Below, one piece after another: positions 21,641-33,548 of a stretch of 64,000 nucleotides of DNA. Positions within the stretch are counted from its first letter, which is position 1; every line of letters begins with the position of its first letter. Source of the DNA: Malachius bipustulatus (Eukaryota; Arthropoda; Insecta; Coleoptera; Melyridae); NCBI GenBank assembly GCA_910589415.1, contig OU342632.1:54892997-54956996 (forward strand). The letters run 5' to 3'. Position numbers and translations under genes: made by a program. A model generated the notes under the pieces. That model was not told the origin of the DNA and searched no databases. It saw nothing but the letters and a program-made list of their open reading frames with translations.

Positions 21641-22173
21641 GAAATGCCATCATTAAATCATTTATACATTTTCTTATAAAAGAAAAGTTTATTAAATTTT
21701 TTACAAATGTTTTTTCTTCATCTAAAATCAATTAAAATCAATGAATATCTGTAATCAGAAGTAATAATACTTAATACGAGTATGTAATCAAAAGTATAAA
21801 TTATCTGAAATAGGTATCAGACCAAAAAAATCTAATTTCATTTTGGAGTTAAATTTGTTCGTCTAGGTTTATAGCGCGCTTAGAAAAGTAACTTATAAAA
21901 ACAATAGGTACATAAATAGTTTAGAAAGGGTTTGTGCATAATATTAAAGAATTTTATCATGTATTTTTAAAAATTTTGCAAGTTTCATAGGTTTTTTTTA
22001 TATTCACCTACCCACCCACCAAACTTATAAATCACAGTACCTAACTACAATATTATAAGTTTTAAAATCATGATCAATGAAAATATAGGTACATAAGTAC
22101 CTAACTGGTTATCACCAAATTATAATTATTAATTTGTGATCGTTTAAAGACTGCAGTCAGTAAGGTAGGTATG

Positions 22174-22310
22174 GTATAGTCGACCAAGAGATATAACGAA
22201 ATGATCTAATTGTTAAACTGTCATATTTTATGACTTCAACAATATTTCAATAATCCAAAAATTTATAAAATGACAGAAGTCGTTTCGTTATATCTCTGGT
22301 CCAACTATAC
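22174..22310. mobile_element. Short palindromic MITE (137 bp)
   Basis: Termini GTATAGTCGACCAAGAGATA and the near-complement of TATCTCTGGTCCAACTATAC, continuing inward through TAACGAAA. Non-coding. Confidence 0.7.
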
Positions 22311-23099
22311 TGCATGCACCTATTTAATAGTAACTGTATTTTGTAACTTTGTTTTTTGATTTAACTTACGAGTACCTACCTAAACAAGTGGAAAAAAGCG
22401 GAGTTTGAAAAATGAAACAAAATATTAACACGAATAAAATTCAAGGAATCCTCTTTGCAGTGGATATTAAAAACATAATTACGGGTTTATAGGATCACGA
22501 AGCTATACTTGAGTTATTTTCGTTTATTTCCTGTTATTTTGATTTTGTTTCCTAGGTAACCTTTTGTATTGGAACTGTTTTTCTCTGATTGTTGATTGAA
22601 ATCAGTTTAGTTGGATTGATTTTTCACAGGGCTGAACTTTTATTTTTTTTAACTTACTCAAAAAATATCGATACAATTTTGTGGAAATTTTCAATTACCT
22701 TTTGATTTCACAATCAAATATAAAAATCCTAAACAAGTTTACCGCCAACAGAAGCGCTTTAATTTAAATGAAAAATTTTGTCGATTTCGTCGATTCGTCG
22801 AACTAGTTGAGTAGTTTCAAATATTTAAAACTTTTAAAATGCAATTTTTCTGAACCATCAATTTTTGAATTTTTTGTAATTCTAAAAGTCCTGTCCTGCA
22901 AAAAAAGTCGTAAATGTACATTTCATGTTAGGAGTAGTCTAAACATGATACATATAAGTGGTAGCTGGTTTTACGCGCAAAAATAAAACAACACATTTTC
23001 TTTCCCATTTCGCTCCACTAGTTGAAAAAACCGGACTTTATTCAATTTAATTATACGAGGTTCATTAACTGGGTATTCGTGACTCGCTACGTGGACATC
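22311..23099. other. No feature seen
   Basis: AT-rich; no coding or repeat structure recognised. Confidence 0.5.
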
Positions 23100-23280
23100 G
23101 GAAATAGTAAAAAAAACAGGGTCTGTTAAATTTAAAAAAATGTGGACAATTTTAAATATTGAGAAGTATTGAGAATCTGAAAAAAAATAGGATAATAATA
23201 GGATGCTGCTGAAATATCGTGATAAAAAAACAAAAATCGAGATCTTATTTCAGCTAAATCTTTTTAATAAGGTACCATGC
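23100..23280 (+). repeat. Truncated GTCGGTTAAAT-family copy
   Basis: GGGTCTGTTAAATTTAAAAA, GAGAATCTGAAAAAA, CTGCTGAAATATCGTGATAA and AAAATCGAGATCTTATTTCA follow the order of the other copies, then similarity stops. Diverged. Confidence 0.45.
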
Positions 23281-23689
23281 ACAAAGTAAGAAACCACAAA
23301 TTAATAAACAAAAAAATTTAAAAATTTTAACACACTTTGTTTATTCTGACTCCTTTATTAAAGTTTATTAATTCAAATGAGAACGAAATATTAAAATTTA
23401 AAGAGGACCGTTTTTTTGACATGTTGTATCGTAAAGTACATGACATGCATGTAGGTATTGAAAATTTAAAACGACTTCTAAGTTACAATGGGTAGGTACA
23501 ACATAAGTTAATATAGGGTGTAATGTTTTACATATTATTACCTATGGAAATACTTTAAAAATGCACTTTTTGACATTCGGTAAAATTTTATTACGTTATT
23601 TTTAATAAAGAAGATTACATTTTTTCGAATTTATTTGCAATGTGATCAATTTTTGGGTTCCGGGATTTTTTCTATAGCGAATGGCATGA

Positions 23690-24065
23690 AAAACAATATG
23701 GCGGCCATAAGAAAAACAAAAGTTGACTTTGAAAATCCCAAGATCTAGTCGGCTTTGTAAATTTTTGAAACGTCAAATGTGTGGCTCATTAAGGCTTATG
23801 TAAACCTACATAAAAAACTTTTTTTCAATAATAAAGAAGATATGACTAAAATAATAAATCTGCATGTTTCAAGCTTTTTTCAGGATATTTCAAGAAATTC
23901 TGGGAATATTGAGAAAAAAAAATTGCCAAATACTGCGCAACTTTTTTGTAATTTAACCGACTTCGGATCTCTTACAGTTTCATGCAGTTTTTTTTTCCTC
24001 AATGGGACAAGTATAATTAAATTAAACGACGACCGGCTTTTCTGAAAGGTCGTATTGTAAAGTAG
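23690..24065 (-). repeat. GTCGGTTAAAT-family repeat arm, inverted relative to 14.6 kb
   Basis: ATGGCGGCCATAAGAAAAAC, CAAGATCTAGTCGGCTTTG, CAGGATATTTCAAGAAATTC, TAATTTAACCGACTTCGG and TTTCTGAAAGGTCGTATTG are the complement of 14592-14990. The overlapping short open frames on the two strands are repeat sequence only. Confidence 0.6.
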
Positions 24066-24524
24066 ATGACATGTACTATTATTGAAAATTAAAAACGACT
24101 TCCAAAGTAGGTACAAGTATAGTACACTGTATAGTTTGTATGTTGTTTTTTGTTAGTCACGCAACTGCATGTTTTTGTTTATTTGAATGTTATTTGCAGT
24201 GTGCTGATCAACATTTTTAAGTAACAATTTTTGATATCGTCGAAAATAAAACATTTTACTTATAACAATAAATATAAATAAATAATAAAATAACTATTTT
24301 ACTCTTTGGTACTATTCGTGTTTTAGGGCAAAGCTCGTATACGATTGCAAAAATTTTATGTCAGACTATTCCATTTTAGGTTTCAGACCAAGCACAACTT
24401 TTTATGGAGAATAACTTTTTTTCCAAAAATGGATAATAAAAAAGTGATTTTTTATTTGAATTGAAATTTTTCGTTTGGCGCGTTATTTCCCAATAAACTT
24501 TAATATCAGCTAGGAAATTGATTA

Positions 24525-25794
24525 AAATAGCTATTTATGATATTGTTGTTAAAAGTGAAGTTTTATTTTGTGAGTGAAAAGGTTTTTTTGAATTTTACAA
24601 ATTCACGAACATATAATAAAATCACTTTTAAGACGAATATCATACAATGGTTTTTGTAAAACTGCTCTATTTTGATAATAAAATAGATGAATTTAGAATG
24701 ATACAACTTCAAATTGCATTTTAAAATATTACAGATCAGTACAAGTAGTGTACTATGCATAGAAACCGTTGCCGACGCTATGGTTACTAACAAATAAATG
24801 CGTGCATACAAATAAAAGAGATGCCATAATAATAATTATTATTGATTGCAATTTCTGAACAATTATTATTGTCTTGAATTCTTGACTAGGTACTTATTTT
24901 TTTATTAATATGTTTGCCAGTAATAAAAAGAATATGAAAAAATCTTACTACCTATAATTTTGTATGATTTCATCATGAGAAAATGTAGTTTAAAAAGAGA
25001 ATGTAAGTACAGAAAAAGTAGATAAAATTACTTTTAACACGAGTGTTGTAATATATTTTTAACACTCCGTGTTAGAAATATTTTTAACACGCTTCCATTT
25101 AAACAATCACTTTTAACACTGTCAGCTGTCGTTAAAAGTGATGTATATGTCTTTTAATGGCAGTTGCACAAAACATTTTTTTGTGCCATTGAAGCCCATG
25201 GAAGCGGGTTAAAAAAATTTGTAACAGTGTTAAAAATACATTACAACACTCGTGTTAAAAGTAATTCTATCTACTTTATCTGTACTTACTTACATTCTCT
25301 TTTTAAACTACATTTTCTCATGACGAAATCAGACAAAATTATAGGTAAGTAATAAGATTTTTTCATATTCTTTTTATTACTGGCAAACATATTAATAAAA
25401 AATAAGTACCTAGTCAAGAATTCAAGACAATAATAATTGTTCAGAAATTGCAATCAATAATAATTATTATGACATCTCTTTTATTTGTATGCACGCATTT
25501 GTTAGTAACCATAGCGTCAGCAACGGTTGCTATTGCATAGTACACTACTTGTACTTACTTGTCTGTAATATTTTAAAATGCAATTTGAAGTTGAGTGTCA
25601 TTCTAAATTCATCAATTTTATTATCAAAATAGAGCAGTTTTACAAAAACCATTGTATGATATTCGTCTTAAAAGTGATTTTATTTTGTTCGTGAATTTGT
25701 AAAATTCGCTCCGCTACGCTTCGCTCATTTCACAAACCTTTTCACTAACAAAATAAAACTTCACTTCTAACATTAATATCATAAATAGCTATTA
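24525..25794. mobile_element. Large foldback element (1.27 kb, arms ~600 bp)
   Basis: The left arm from AATAGCTATTTATGATATT is mirrored by the right arm ending AATATCATAAATAGCTATT; matches run through CAATGGTTTTTGTAAAACTG, TTACTAACAAATAAATGCGT and CTAGGTACTTATTTTT. Near the centre, words of the type CACTTTTAACAC/GTGTTAAAAGT occur six or more times (25020-25260). The open frames on both strands are arm sequence. Some spread between arms (GTTGCCGACG vs GTTGCTATTG side) shows that it is not very young. Confidence 0.85.
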
Positions 25795-27032
25795 AATTTG
25801 TTTTACCGCCGCATATGTTTCATCAATGAACTATGAATTATCAGCCGCGCTTCTTAGTTTTTTGTCGTTTCACTTGACTTTGTATAAACTCTACTTTAAA
25901 AGTTACCAAGTTTTTTTTGTGAACATAAAATCGCAACTTTCAAACATTAAGATGGTCTTTGATTGACTACCACCATCGCAAGTTTCATCTTTTAGTTTTA
26001 AAAAGCAAGGTCGCAAGGTATATTTCTTTTAAATAAATTGCTATAATGCAAAAATACAGTCAGAAGATCTGAACACGATAATGTAAAAAAATACGTTGTT
26101 CTATTTCAAAAAATTAACCGGGTAAAAATGGGACACCTGTAAGTACCTATACCTATAGCTGAAAATAATGTTGGCTTATGCATACGTAGGAATTTTAGTT
26201 TAAAAGTTCTGTGCTAAAATTGTTAAAATACCAAGAATTTATGAGGTGATCCAAGAATGGTTGATTGGCTATTATGCGGTTATTATACGAAACGCAGCTC
26301 GTAATGCTTGCGCTGGCGACTGTAAACACAGTTGCTCTCGGGTTAAATTATTTTACTGGAGAGGAGATTGAAGAGCTCGTGATGCTTATGAATTGATGTA
26401 AACATATCATCACTCAATGCACCGTTGCCAATTTTACCGGGACTCGAATAATCGGCTGTGCGTCTACAGGCTTCGAAAAATGCTCGACATATACACAATT
26501 ATATACTAACGTGCGCCGCTCCCTCTGTAGAACGTTTCGTTGAACTATGTCGCGTATGTTTTAGGGTACCCCGGTGTCAAAGTGATGCCCTGGGCAAAAT
26601 TTATCCAACGTTTCCACCGATAGATGGCCATGCTGTACGACGTTTATACACGTTAAAATTTTCGAAGCCCGAAGTCGGGCTTCACATGGTAGGTCCAGGC
26701 TTCGAATACTCAACTGAACATAGCATTTTAGGCTTCGTATGGGCTCTTAATATGTCTATATTTATATACAGATATATAAATACTTAGAATCACTTACCCC
26801 ATATGTTGGAAAATTGGGAGAGGAAACTTTATGGTTGATAGAACATCTACTGCAGGGTTTCAGGACGCCGTAATGTTTGTTGATGAAATCATCAAAGTTT
26901 ACGATTCTTATTCAAAACTATTGTATCAATATTAAGGATCAGATACAATAATCACAATTTTTTTTTACAATTTCTCATCCAGCAATCTCACAGGCTGATG
27001 ATAACTTCTGTTTTAGCTACCACCTTCAATAA
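25795..27032. other. No supported gene
   Basis: A 109-codon plus-strand frame at 26458-26787 has no family motif and is not called. Slightly GC-richer patches at 26290-26360 and 26500-26700 are unexplained. Confidence 0.4.
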
Positions 27033-27061
27033 ACCTAGCGACCCGGGAGTGGTCGCTAGGT
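27033..27061. repeat. Short perfect hairpin ACCTAGCGAC / GTCGCTAGGT
   Basis: A ten-base stem with a 9-nt GC-rich spacer. The same CTAGCGACC word and the companion CGAGCGAAACGCTC palindrome recur at 27245, 27935-27990 and 54675-54725, so it probably marks an end of that dispersed repeat family. Confidence 0.55.
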
Positions 27062-27764
27062 GAGCATTTAGCTCACCATTGTCTTTAAACTGTAATTATT
27101 CTGTTACTTGAACTCGTACAAGCTTGTCGATTTTTCTAGCTTAGTTTATAGGCTTAAGAAGAAACGTAGAAAGGATTTTGTAATGAAAATCGGATAAATT
27201 TATTTTTTATTGATGCTTCATTCACCGCAGTTGCCGCTGCGCGAGCGAAACGCTCATTAGCGACCACCCGCGTCAGGCAACTGCTCTTATGTTTAGGTCT
27301 GCTAGCCATATGCAAGGGTTGCTGTAATTTCTTTATCTGAATTTCTTTGTTGTTTTTATGGTATTATGGTATTAGCTTAGTTAAGAATCGAATCAGTTTG
27401 TGTTATTTAATGTAAAAAAAATCCTATAGTTATCTACCAAGAAAATGTATATTGGCAAGTTAACAATATTATTCCTCCTTATTTGAAAATACCTACAACA
27501 AATATAGCTAATACAGGATGTCCGGTTATTGAAAAGCCAAAATAAAATTTCATATTATAGAAAACCACATCATGAGCATCAAAAAGAATAACTTTGTCCT
27601 GATCGGGCTTCATTCAGGAAATATTTCCAAAAATGTAAAACTAAATTATCTATAAATATTTTATTTTTTTCAGTACTTAGACAGCCAAATTAAAATTTCA
27701 TGAAAAATTTAATTTAATTTAAATTTTTATTTGCTTTATTAAAAAATAATAACATTTTACAGGT

Positions 27765-28003
27765 AGGCTTTGTTTAGGAAATACTCAGCAAAAAAAAAAG
27801 ACAACGCCTGATCTGGAAATTCTCTTTTAAGCTTCTAATGCGGTTTTGTAAATTTAATTTTAGATGTCCGATCACCAAACACCCTATATTGTGATTCAAA
27901 GTGCTTTTTATTGCACATTTGCTTGTTGATTTTACATGGGAGCGAAACGCTCGCTAGCGACCACTGGTGTTACAATTCACCTAGCGACCAATGCCGGGTT
28001 ATT
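27765..28003 (+). repeat. Dispersed repeat ending in AGCGACC ... GCCGGGTT, copy 1
   Basis: TTTGTTTAGGAAATACTCAG, ACAACGCCTGATC, GCTTCTAATGCGGTTTTGTA, ACCAAACACCCT, GAGCGAAACGCTCG and GGTGTTACAATTCACC recur in order at 54508-54740, about 90% alike by eye. It contains the 14-nt palindrome GAGCGAAACGCTCG-like core. Non-coding; probably part of a MITE starting near 27033. Confidence 0.6.
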
Positions 28004-28433
28004 CAATGGTATCAAAAGTGCTTTTGAGAAATTTAACAAGTATATTTTTTGTTAAACGTTCGACATTCTGTGAGTATTCCGGAAACAAAGCAAATAAGTA
28101 TGACAACAGCTTATATGAACCTTAAGCCTGCATTGTTAATAAACTTATAATTTAGGTACCTGTGAAGTTATTCATACCAGAAAGTATAATTAATTCAACC
28201 AAACATGTAAAGGCATCATATATCTAATATTTATATACCATCCCCTTTCTCATTGGAGTTGTTAAAGCATTAAGTACGAATAATTAATAATTTCGTAGCA
28301 AACTATCCCTAAGACGCATACGTTTAATGAAATCGGGCAGTATTTGTGTATTCCCAACAGAGAGGCGACGGATAACGCTCCCTTGAGACTACACAAGCAT
28401 CGTGTCTTATCTCTGTTGTAATTCTAACGGGAG

Positions 28434-28574
28434 ATGGAGAACAATAGAAGGGCACATGACGCGAATTACCAGAACATTGTCTTAATGGTTAGAGACATTA
28501 TTGAATCATATTCTGAGGCAGACCCGACCAGTCTTAAGGAAATACTCTCGAAGACCCATTGCGAAGAGAAGTAG
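28434..28574 (+). other. Possible coding remnant at the left edge of the Penelope insertion
   Basis: A 46-codon frame starts ATG at 28434 (MENNRRAHDANYQNIV ... EADPTSLKE ...) and ends where the Penelope arm begins. The nucleotides of its SLKE part (AGTCTTAAGGA, 28530-28540) recur immediately after the right arm at 33618-33628, where a frame continues SLKEFTRIDRSLQ. Amphipathic codon content suggests real coding origin, but no family is recognised. Confidence 0.3.
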
Positions 28575-28642
28575 TAAACCAAAAATAAAAGTCCAACTTC
28601 GCTTTTTAAATTTGAGACTTTATTCAAAACTTTAGTGGTGGT

Positions 28643-28670
28643 GACATGTTTCGGCTTTCGCCATCATCAG
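28643..28670 (-). ncRNA. Penelope-type hammerhead ribozyme core, left arm
   Basis: Mirror of the right-arm ribozyme: on the minus strand CTGATGA (28670-28664), stem II GGC/GCC with a GAAA loop, GAAA, stem III ACATGT (palindromic), and GTC at 28645-28643. Stem I starts TGGT/ACCA. Confidence 0.85.
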
Positions 28671-29515
28671 ACCAACTTCACAACTGTAAGTAAAATTCAG
28701 ATGTAAGTATAAACTTAGTCGGACCATCTGGGTGTTCAAAAATAGTAAAAGTATTATAAAAGTTGACAAATTTATTATTTACTCACAGTAGTCTCCTTAA
28801 CCATGACAACAGTGTCCTCCAATAAGCATTGAAGCAATCACAACAAGCAACAGTCACTCCAACAGAGCTGAGGGCCCCCTCGAACCAGTTTGAGCACGTG
28901 TTAATTAAGAGGTAGAAAATTATCCGGTCTCATAGGCAAACCAAAGGACTTTTCCAAGAAACAACAAACCCAATCCGGCGAATGAATCACAAGAAAAACT
29001 ATTTCAACGCTGAAATTAATTATTTTAGCAGTTTAGGAATGGAAACGTCCAAACTTGCTCTTGATGTCATGAAGAAAAGGTGAAACGAGCCGTTAAGTTA
29101 AATTTCTCAAAAAATTAGTCAGATAAAAATAAAATCAATAACTGTCTAGTAAAAATTATTATAATAAACAAAAGAATGATGGCACGAGTCTAAGTGTGAA
29201 ATTGACATAGTTGATGGAATGACGAATGACCACCGAACCCAGTGACAGTGACAGCTCAAAGACACAGTCGAAGGCGTTCAGAAATTATCACCATATGTCA
29301 AGATGGCGGGATTTTTTAAAAAACGATAGGCGAGATATTTGAAATTAAGCTTTAATTGGGATGTAAATTTATTTGCTGAGATTGAGAGAGGGTGAACATT
29401 AGTGGCAGGTGGGTGGAGGATAATTATCTGGAAACTTTAGTGAGACAAGTAGTAAAATTAGAAAGATGGCTAGTTTTATCATGTGAAATTTCTTGAGAAT
29501 ATATCTATGTTCTGT

Positions 29516-30761
29516 CTAGCTTCTGAGCATTTCAAATGTAGGAGGGAAAGAATTTGTCATCATTGAGTTGAGGGTGTTCAAATTCGTGTTATTTATGTGT
29601 GTGAAGATCTCTAGCTCTTCTAAAACTTCCTGTTTTGGGCCTGATCTGACTTGATGTAGTAAGTCGACATCCTTATCAATATCGAATTGGTGACCCTGTA
29701 GTCTCAAATGCTTACCGAAGATGGACTTATCGTGGTCTGGAATCCTGCAACTCCTGAGATGTTCTTCGACCCTCGTTCTGATATCTCTCCCACTTCGTCC
29801 TATATATACTGTGTTACATGACGTGTTGCCACATTTTAATCTGTACACTCCACACTTACTGAGCAATGGTATTTTGTCTTTGTTATGTACAAGGTGTTGA
29901 CGTAAAGTGTTAGTTGATTTGTAAGCTACTTTGTATTCAGAATGTCTGCTAAAAACTCTGCCGATCTCATAGGACATCTGGCCAAAGAAAGTCAATGGGA
30001 TGAACTTGCTAGGAGTTTTCTCTGAACTTGGAAAAGCCTCTCTGACTAATTCGTTGTTTCTCTTCTTGATTATCATTTTGTCAATGATATGAGGATTGTA
30101 ACCGTTTTTCTGCGCTATATATTTGATGTTTTTCACCTCATTATCGAAGTTATCGGGATCGAGAGGGAGTTTGAAAAGTCTATCTATGTAGCACCTAAAA
30201 GCTGACATTTTGTGCTGATGAGAGTGGCAAGAACTATTTGGAATGCAGTGATCTGTGGATGTGGGTTTTCTATGAACGTACACGCTGATTTTGTTGTCAA
30301 GTCTAAACAGGTTGAGGTCCAGGAAGTTGATCCTGTTGTCCTCCTCCACTTCCAACGTGAACTTAATTTTAGAATGTGTCTTGTTTATCCAGTCCAGTAA
30401 CAACTCAGGTTGGTCCGATTCTCTGTTCCAACATATCAAAACATCATCTACATATCTGTGCCAAAATAAGATGTTGCTTTTATAGGGGTTAGAGTTGTGG
30501 AAAACTATGTTTTCTTCAAAGAAGGACATGAAAACCTCTGCCATAAAAGGAGAAAGGCAATTACCCATGCTCAGGCCATTGGGTTGTGAGAACACAACGT
30601 CACCGAAAGAAAAAAAGTTTTGTTTCAGGACAAGGGCAGTAAGCTGGTATAAGCTTTCAGCTATGTCATCGGGTAATTGGGATTGGTGGATTAGATTCTT
30701 TAAAACTTGTAATGTTTGAGGAACAGGGACGCTCGTAAATAAATTTTTGACATCCAATGAA
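29516..30761 (-). pseudogene. Penelope reverse transcriptase/GIY-YIG protein, left (truncated) copy
   Basis: Minus-strand frame starting in the arm at LDVKNLFTSVP (motif A aspartate) and continuing through QPNGLSMGNCLSP (motif B), HRYVDDVLICW (motif C, YVDD), INFLDLNLF, then the endonuclease GVYRLKC ... VYIGRSGRDIRTRVEEH (GIY-YIG residues plus arginine and the EH pair), and ends LNSMMTNSFPPTF-EMLRS-stop. The first residues MRTS come from the junction, so this copy lacks fingers motifs 1-2 and cannot make a complete enzyme. It is otherwise open and nearly identical to the right copy. Confidence 0.93.
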
Positions 30762-32675
30762 GTTCTCACTTCCAGAATTCAATAAACAGAAAATCACTGA
30801 GACTGTCATTTCAGAGGTTGAATCTATTTTCAGGTCATACAAATTCAGGGACAGCAACATTGTCAACTCGATTAGATGTAAGGTATCTGACATTTTGAAG
30901 AGATTTAGGTTGTGTAGGGGGAAATTCGACCCTTCCTTTTTCAAGTTGAAAAATAAGTTGAGGGATATAAAACAAAAGATAAAGAATAATAACTTATTTG
31001 TTTCAAAGGCGGACAAAGGTAACTGTTTGGTCGTCATTCGGAGAGATGATTATGTTGATAAGGTTAACTCTTTTCTTTCTGATAATGGTTTTGTTAGGGC
31101 TGAAAATGATTGCTATAAAAAATATGTGAGTCTCTTCAAGACCACACTTAAGACATACGGTCCTGCTGTTTTTAAGGATATAAAGAGATTCTTGCCTATG
31201 AATCACAACATCCCAAGGTTATATGGTTTGCCCAAGATACACAAACCAAATATTCCCATAAGACCGGTAGTTTCTTTTGTTGGGAGTTTCGCACACCCAC
31301 TTTCTGAAAAATTAGGTGAAATTCTTCCCTCATTGCTTGACTTTACCTCTAAATATAGTATATAAAAAATAGTTCAGACCTTGTAGACAAGATTAGAGAC
31401 ATTCACATCCCTGACAACCATGTATTAATTTCATTGGATGTCAAAAATTTATTTACGAGCGTCCCTGTTCCTCAAACATTACAAGTTTTAAAGAATCTAA
31501 TCCACCAATCCCAATTACCCGATGACATAGCTGAAAGCTTATACCAGCTTACTGCCCTTGTCCTGAAACAAAACTTTTTTTCTTTCGGTGACGTTGTGTT
31601 CTCACAACCCAATGGCCTGAGCATGGGTAATTGCCTTTCTCCTTTTATGGCAGAGGTTTTCATGTCCTTCTTTGAAGAAAACATAGTTTTCCACAACTCT
31701 AACCCCTATAAAAGCAACATCTTATTTTGGCACAGATATGTAGATGATGTTTTGATATGTTGGAACAGAGAATCGGACCAACCTGAGTTGTTACTGGACT
31801 GGATAAACAAGACACATTCTAAAATTAAGTTCACGTTGGAAGTGGAGGAGGACAACAGGATCAACTTCCTGGACCTCAACCTGTTTAGACTTGACAACAA
31901 AATCAGCGTGTACGTTCATAGAAAACCCACATCCACAGATCACTGCATTCCAAATAGTTCTTGCCACTCTCATCAGCACAAAATGTCAGCTTTTAGGTGC
32001 TACATAGATAGACTTTTCAAACTCCCTCTCGATCCCGATAACTTCGATAATGAGGTGAAAAACATCAAATATATAGCGCAGAAAAACGGTTACAATCCTC
32101 ATATCATTGACAAAATGATAATCAAGAAGAGAAACAACGAATTAGTCAGAGAGGCTTTTCCAAGTTCAGAGAAAACTCCTAGCAAGTTCATCCCATTGAC
32201 TTTCTTTGGCCAGATGTCCTATGAGATCGGCAGAGTTTTTAGCAGACATTCTGAATACAAAGTAGCTTACAAATCAACTAACACTTTACGTCAACACCTT
32301 GTACATAACAAAGACAAAATACCATTGCTCAGTAAGTGTGGAGTGTACAGATTAAAATGTGGCAACACGTCATGTAACACAGTATATATAGGACGAAGTG
32401 GGAGAGATATCAGAACGAGGGTCGAAGAACATCTCAGGAGTTGCAGGATTCCAGACCACGATAAGTCCATCTTCGGTAAGCATTTGAGACTACAGGGTCA
32501 CCAATTCGATATTGATAAGGATGTCGACTTACTACATCAAGTCAGATCAGGCCCAAAACAGGAAGTTTTAGAAGAGCTAGAGATCTTCAGACACATAAAT
32601 AACACGAATTTGAACACCCTCAACTCAATGATGACAAATTCTTTCCCTCCTACATTTGAAATGCTCAGAAGCTAG
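30762..32675 (+). pseudogene. Penelope reverse transcriptase/GIY-YIG protein, right (longer) copy, one frameshift
   Basis: The first part (30762-31365) carries VSKADKGNCLVV, PRLYGLPKIHKP and RPVVSFVGS, the N-terminal reverse-transcriptase motifs of Penelope-like elements. At an A-run near 31364-31369 the frame ends (SKYSI-stop); the neighbouring frame resumes (SSDLVDKIRDIHI ... LISLDVKNLF) and stays open to 32675, with motif A, QPNGLSMGNCLSP, YVDD and the GIY-YIG endonuclease. In total about 630 codons. The first ATG (30757) straddles the palindrome junction, so the natural N-terminus is probably missing. The enzyme would prime on exposed 3' ends and cut with the GIY-YIG nuclease. One indel is the only obvious lesion. 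Confidence 0.93.
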
Positions 32676-33520
32676 ACAGAACATAGATATATTCTCAAGA
32701 AATTTCACATGATAAAACTAGCCATCTTTCTAATTTTACTACTTGTCTCACTAAAGTTTCCAGATAATTATCCTCCACCCACCTGCCACTAATGTTCACC
32801 CTCTCTCAATCTCAGCAAATAAATTTACATCCCAATTAAAGCTTAATTTCAAATATCTCGCCTATCGTTTTTTAAAAAATCCCGCCATCTTGACATATGG
32901 TGATAATTTCTGAACGCCTTCGACTGTGTCTTTGAGCTGTCACTGTCACTGGGTTCGGTGGTCATTCGTCATTCCATCAACTATGTCAATTTCACACTTA
33001 GACTCGTGCCTTCATTCTTTTGTTTATTATAATAATTTTTACTAGACAGTTATTGATTTTATTTTTATCTGACTAATTTTTTGAGAAATTTAACTTAACG
33101 GCTCGTTTCACCTTTTCTTCATGACATCAAGAGCAAGTTTGGACGTTTCCATTCCTAAACTGCTAAAATAATTAATTTCAGCGTTGAAATAGTTTTTCTT
33201 GTGATTCATTCGCCGGATTGGGTTTGTTGTTTCTTGGAAAAGTCCTTTGGTTTGCCTATGAGACCGGATAATTTTCTACCTCTTAATTAACACGTGCTCA
33301 AACTGGTTCGAGGGGGCCCTCAGCTCTGTTGGAGTGACTGTTGCTTGTTGTGATTGCTTCAATGCTTATTGGAGGACACTGTTGTCATGGTTAAGGAGAC
33401 TACTGTGAGTAAATAATAAATTTGTCAACTTTTATAATACTTTTACTATTTTTGAACACCCAGATGGTCCGACTAAGTTTATACTTACATCTGAATTTTA
33501 CTTACAGTTGTGAAGTTGGT

Positions 33521-33548
33521 CTGATGATGGCGAAAGCCGAAACATGTC
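33521..33548 (+). ncRNA. Penelope-type hammerhead ribozyme core, right arm
   Basis: CTGATGA at 33521-33527, stem II GGC GAAA GCC, then GAAA, palindromic stem III ACATGT and GTC at 33546-33548. Stem I pairs TGGT (33517-33520) with ACCA (33549-33552); after an asymmetric internal loop GTG pairs with CAC. All invariant core bases are present. Small type I hammerheads with very short stem III are documented in Penelope-like elements. An AATAAA lies ~20 nt downstream, and the element ends 69 bp after the cleavage site. Confidence 0.9.

Noticed and set aside
26458..26787. 109-codon plus-strand open frame
   Set aside because: No domain signature, and no composition or homology support; the frame starts in sequence with no gene context.
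30212..30719. Plus-strand frames opposite the Penelope protein
   Set aside because: Antisense shadows; identical mirror frames exist in the other arm.
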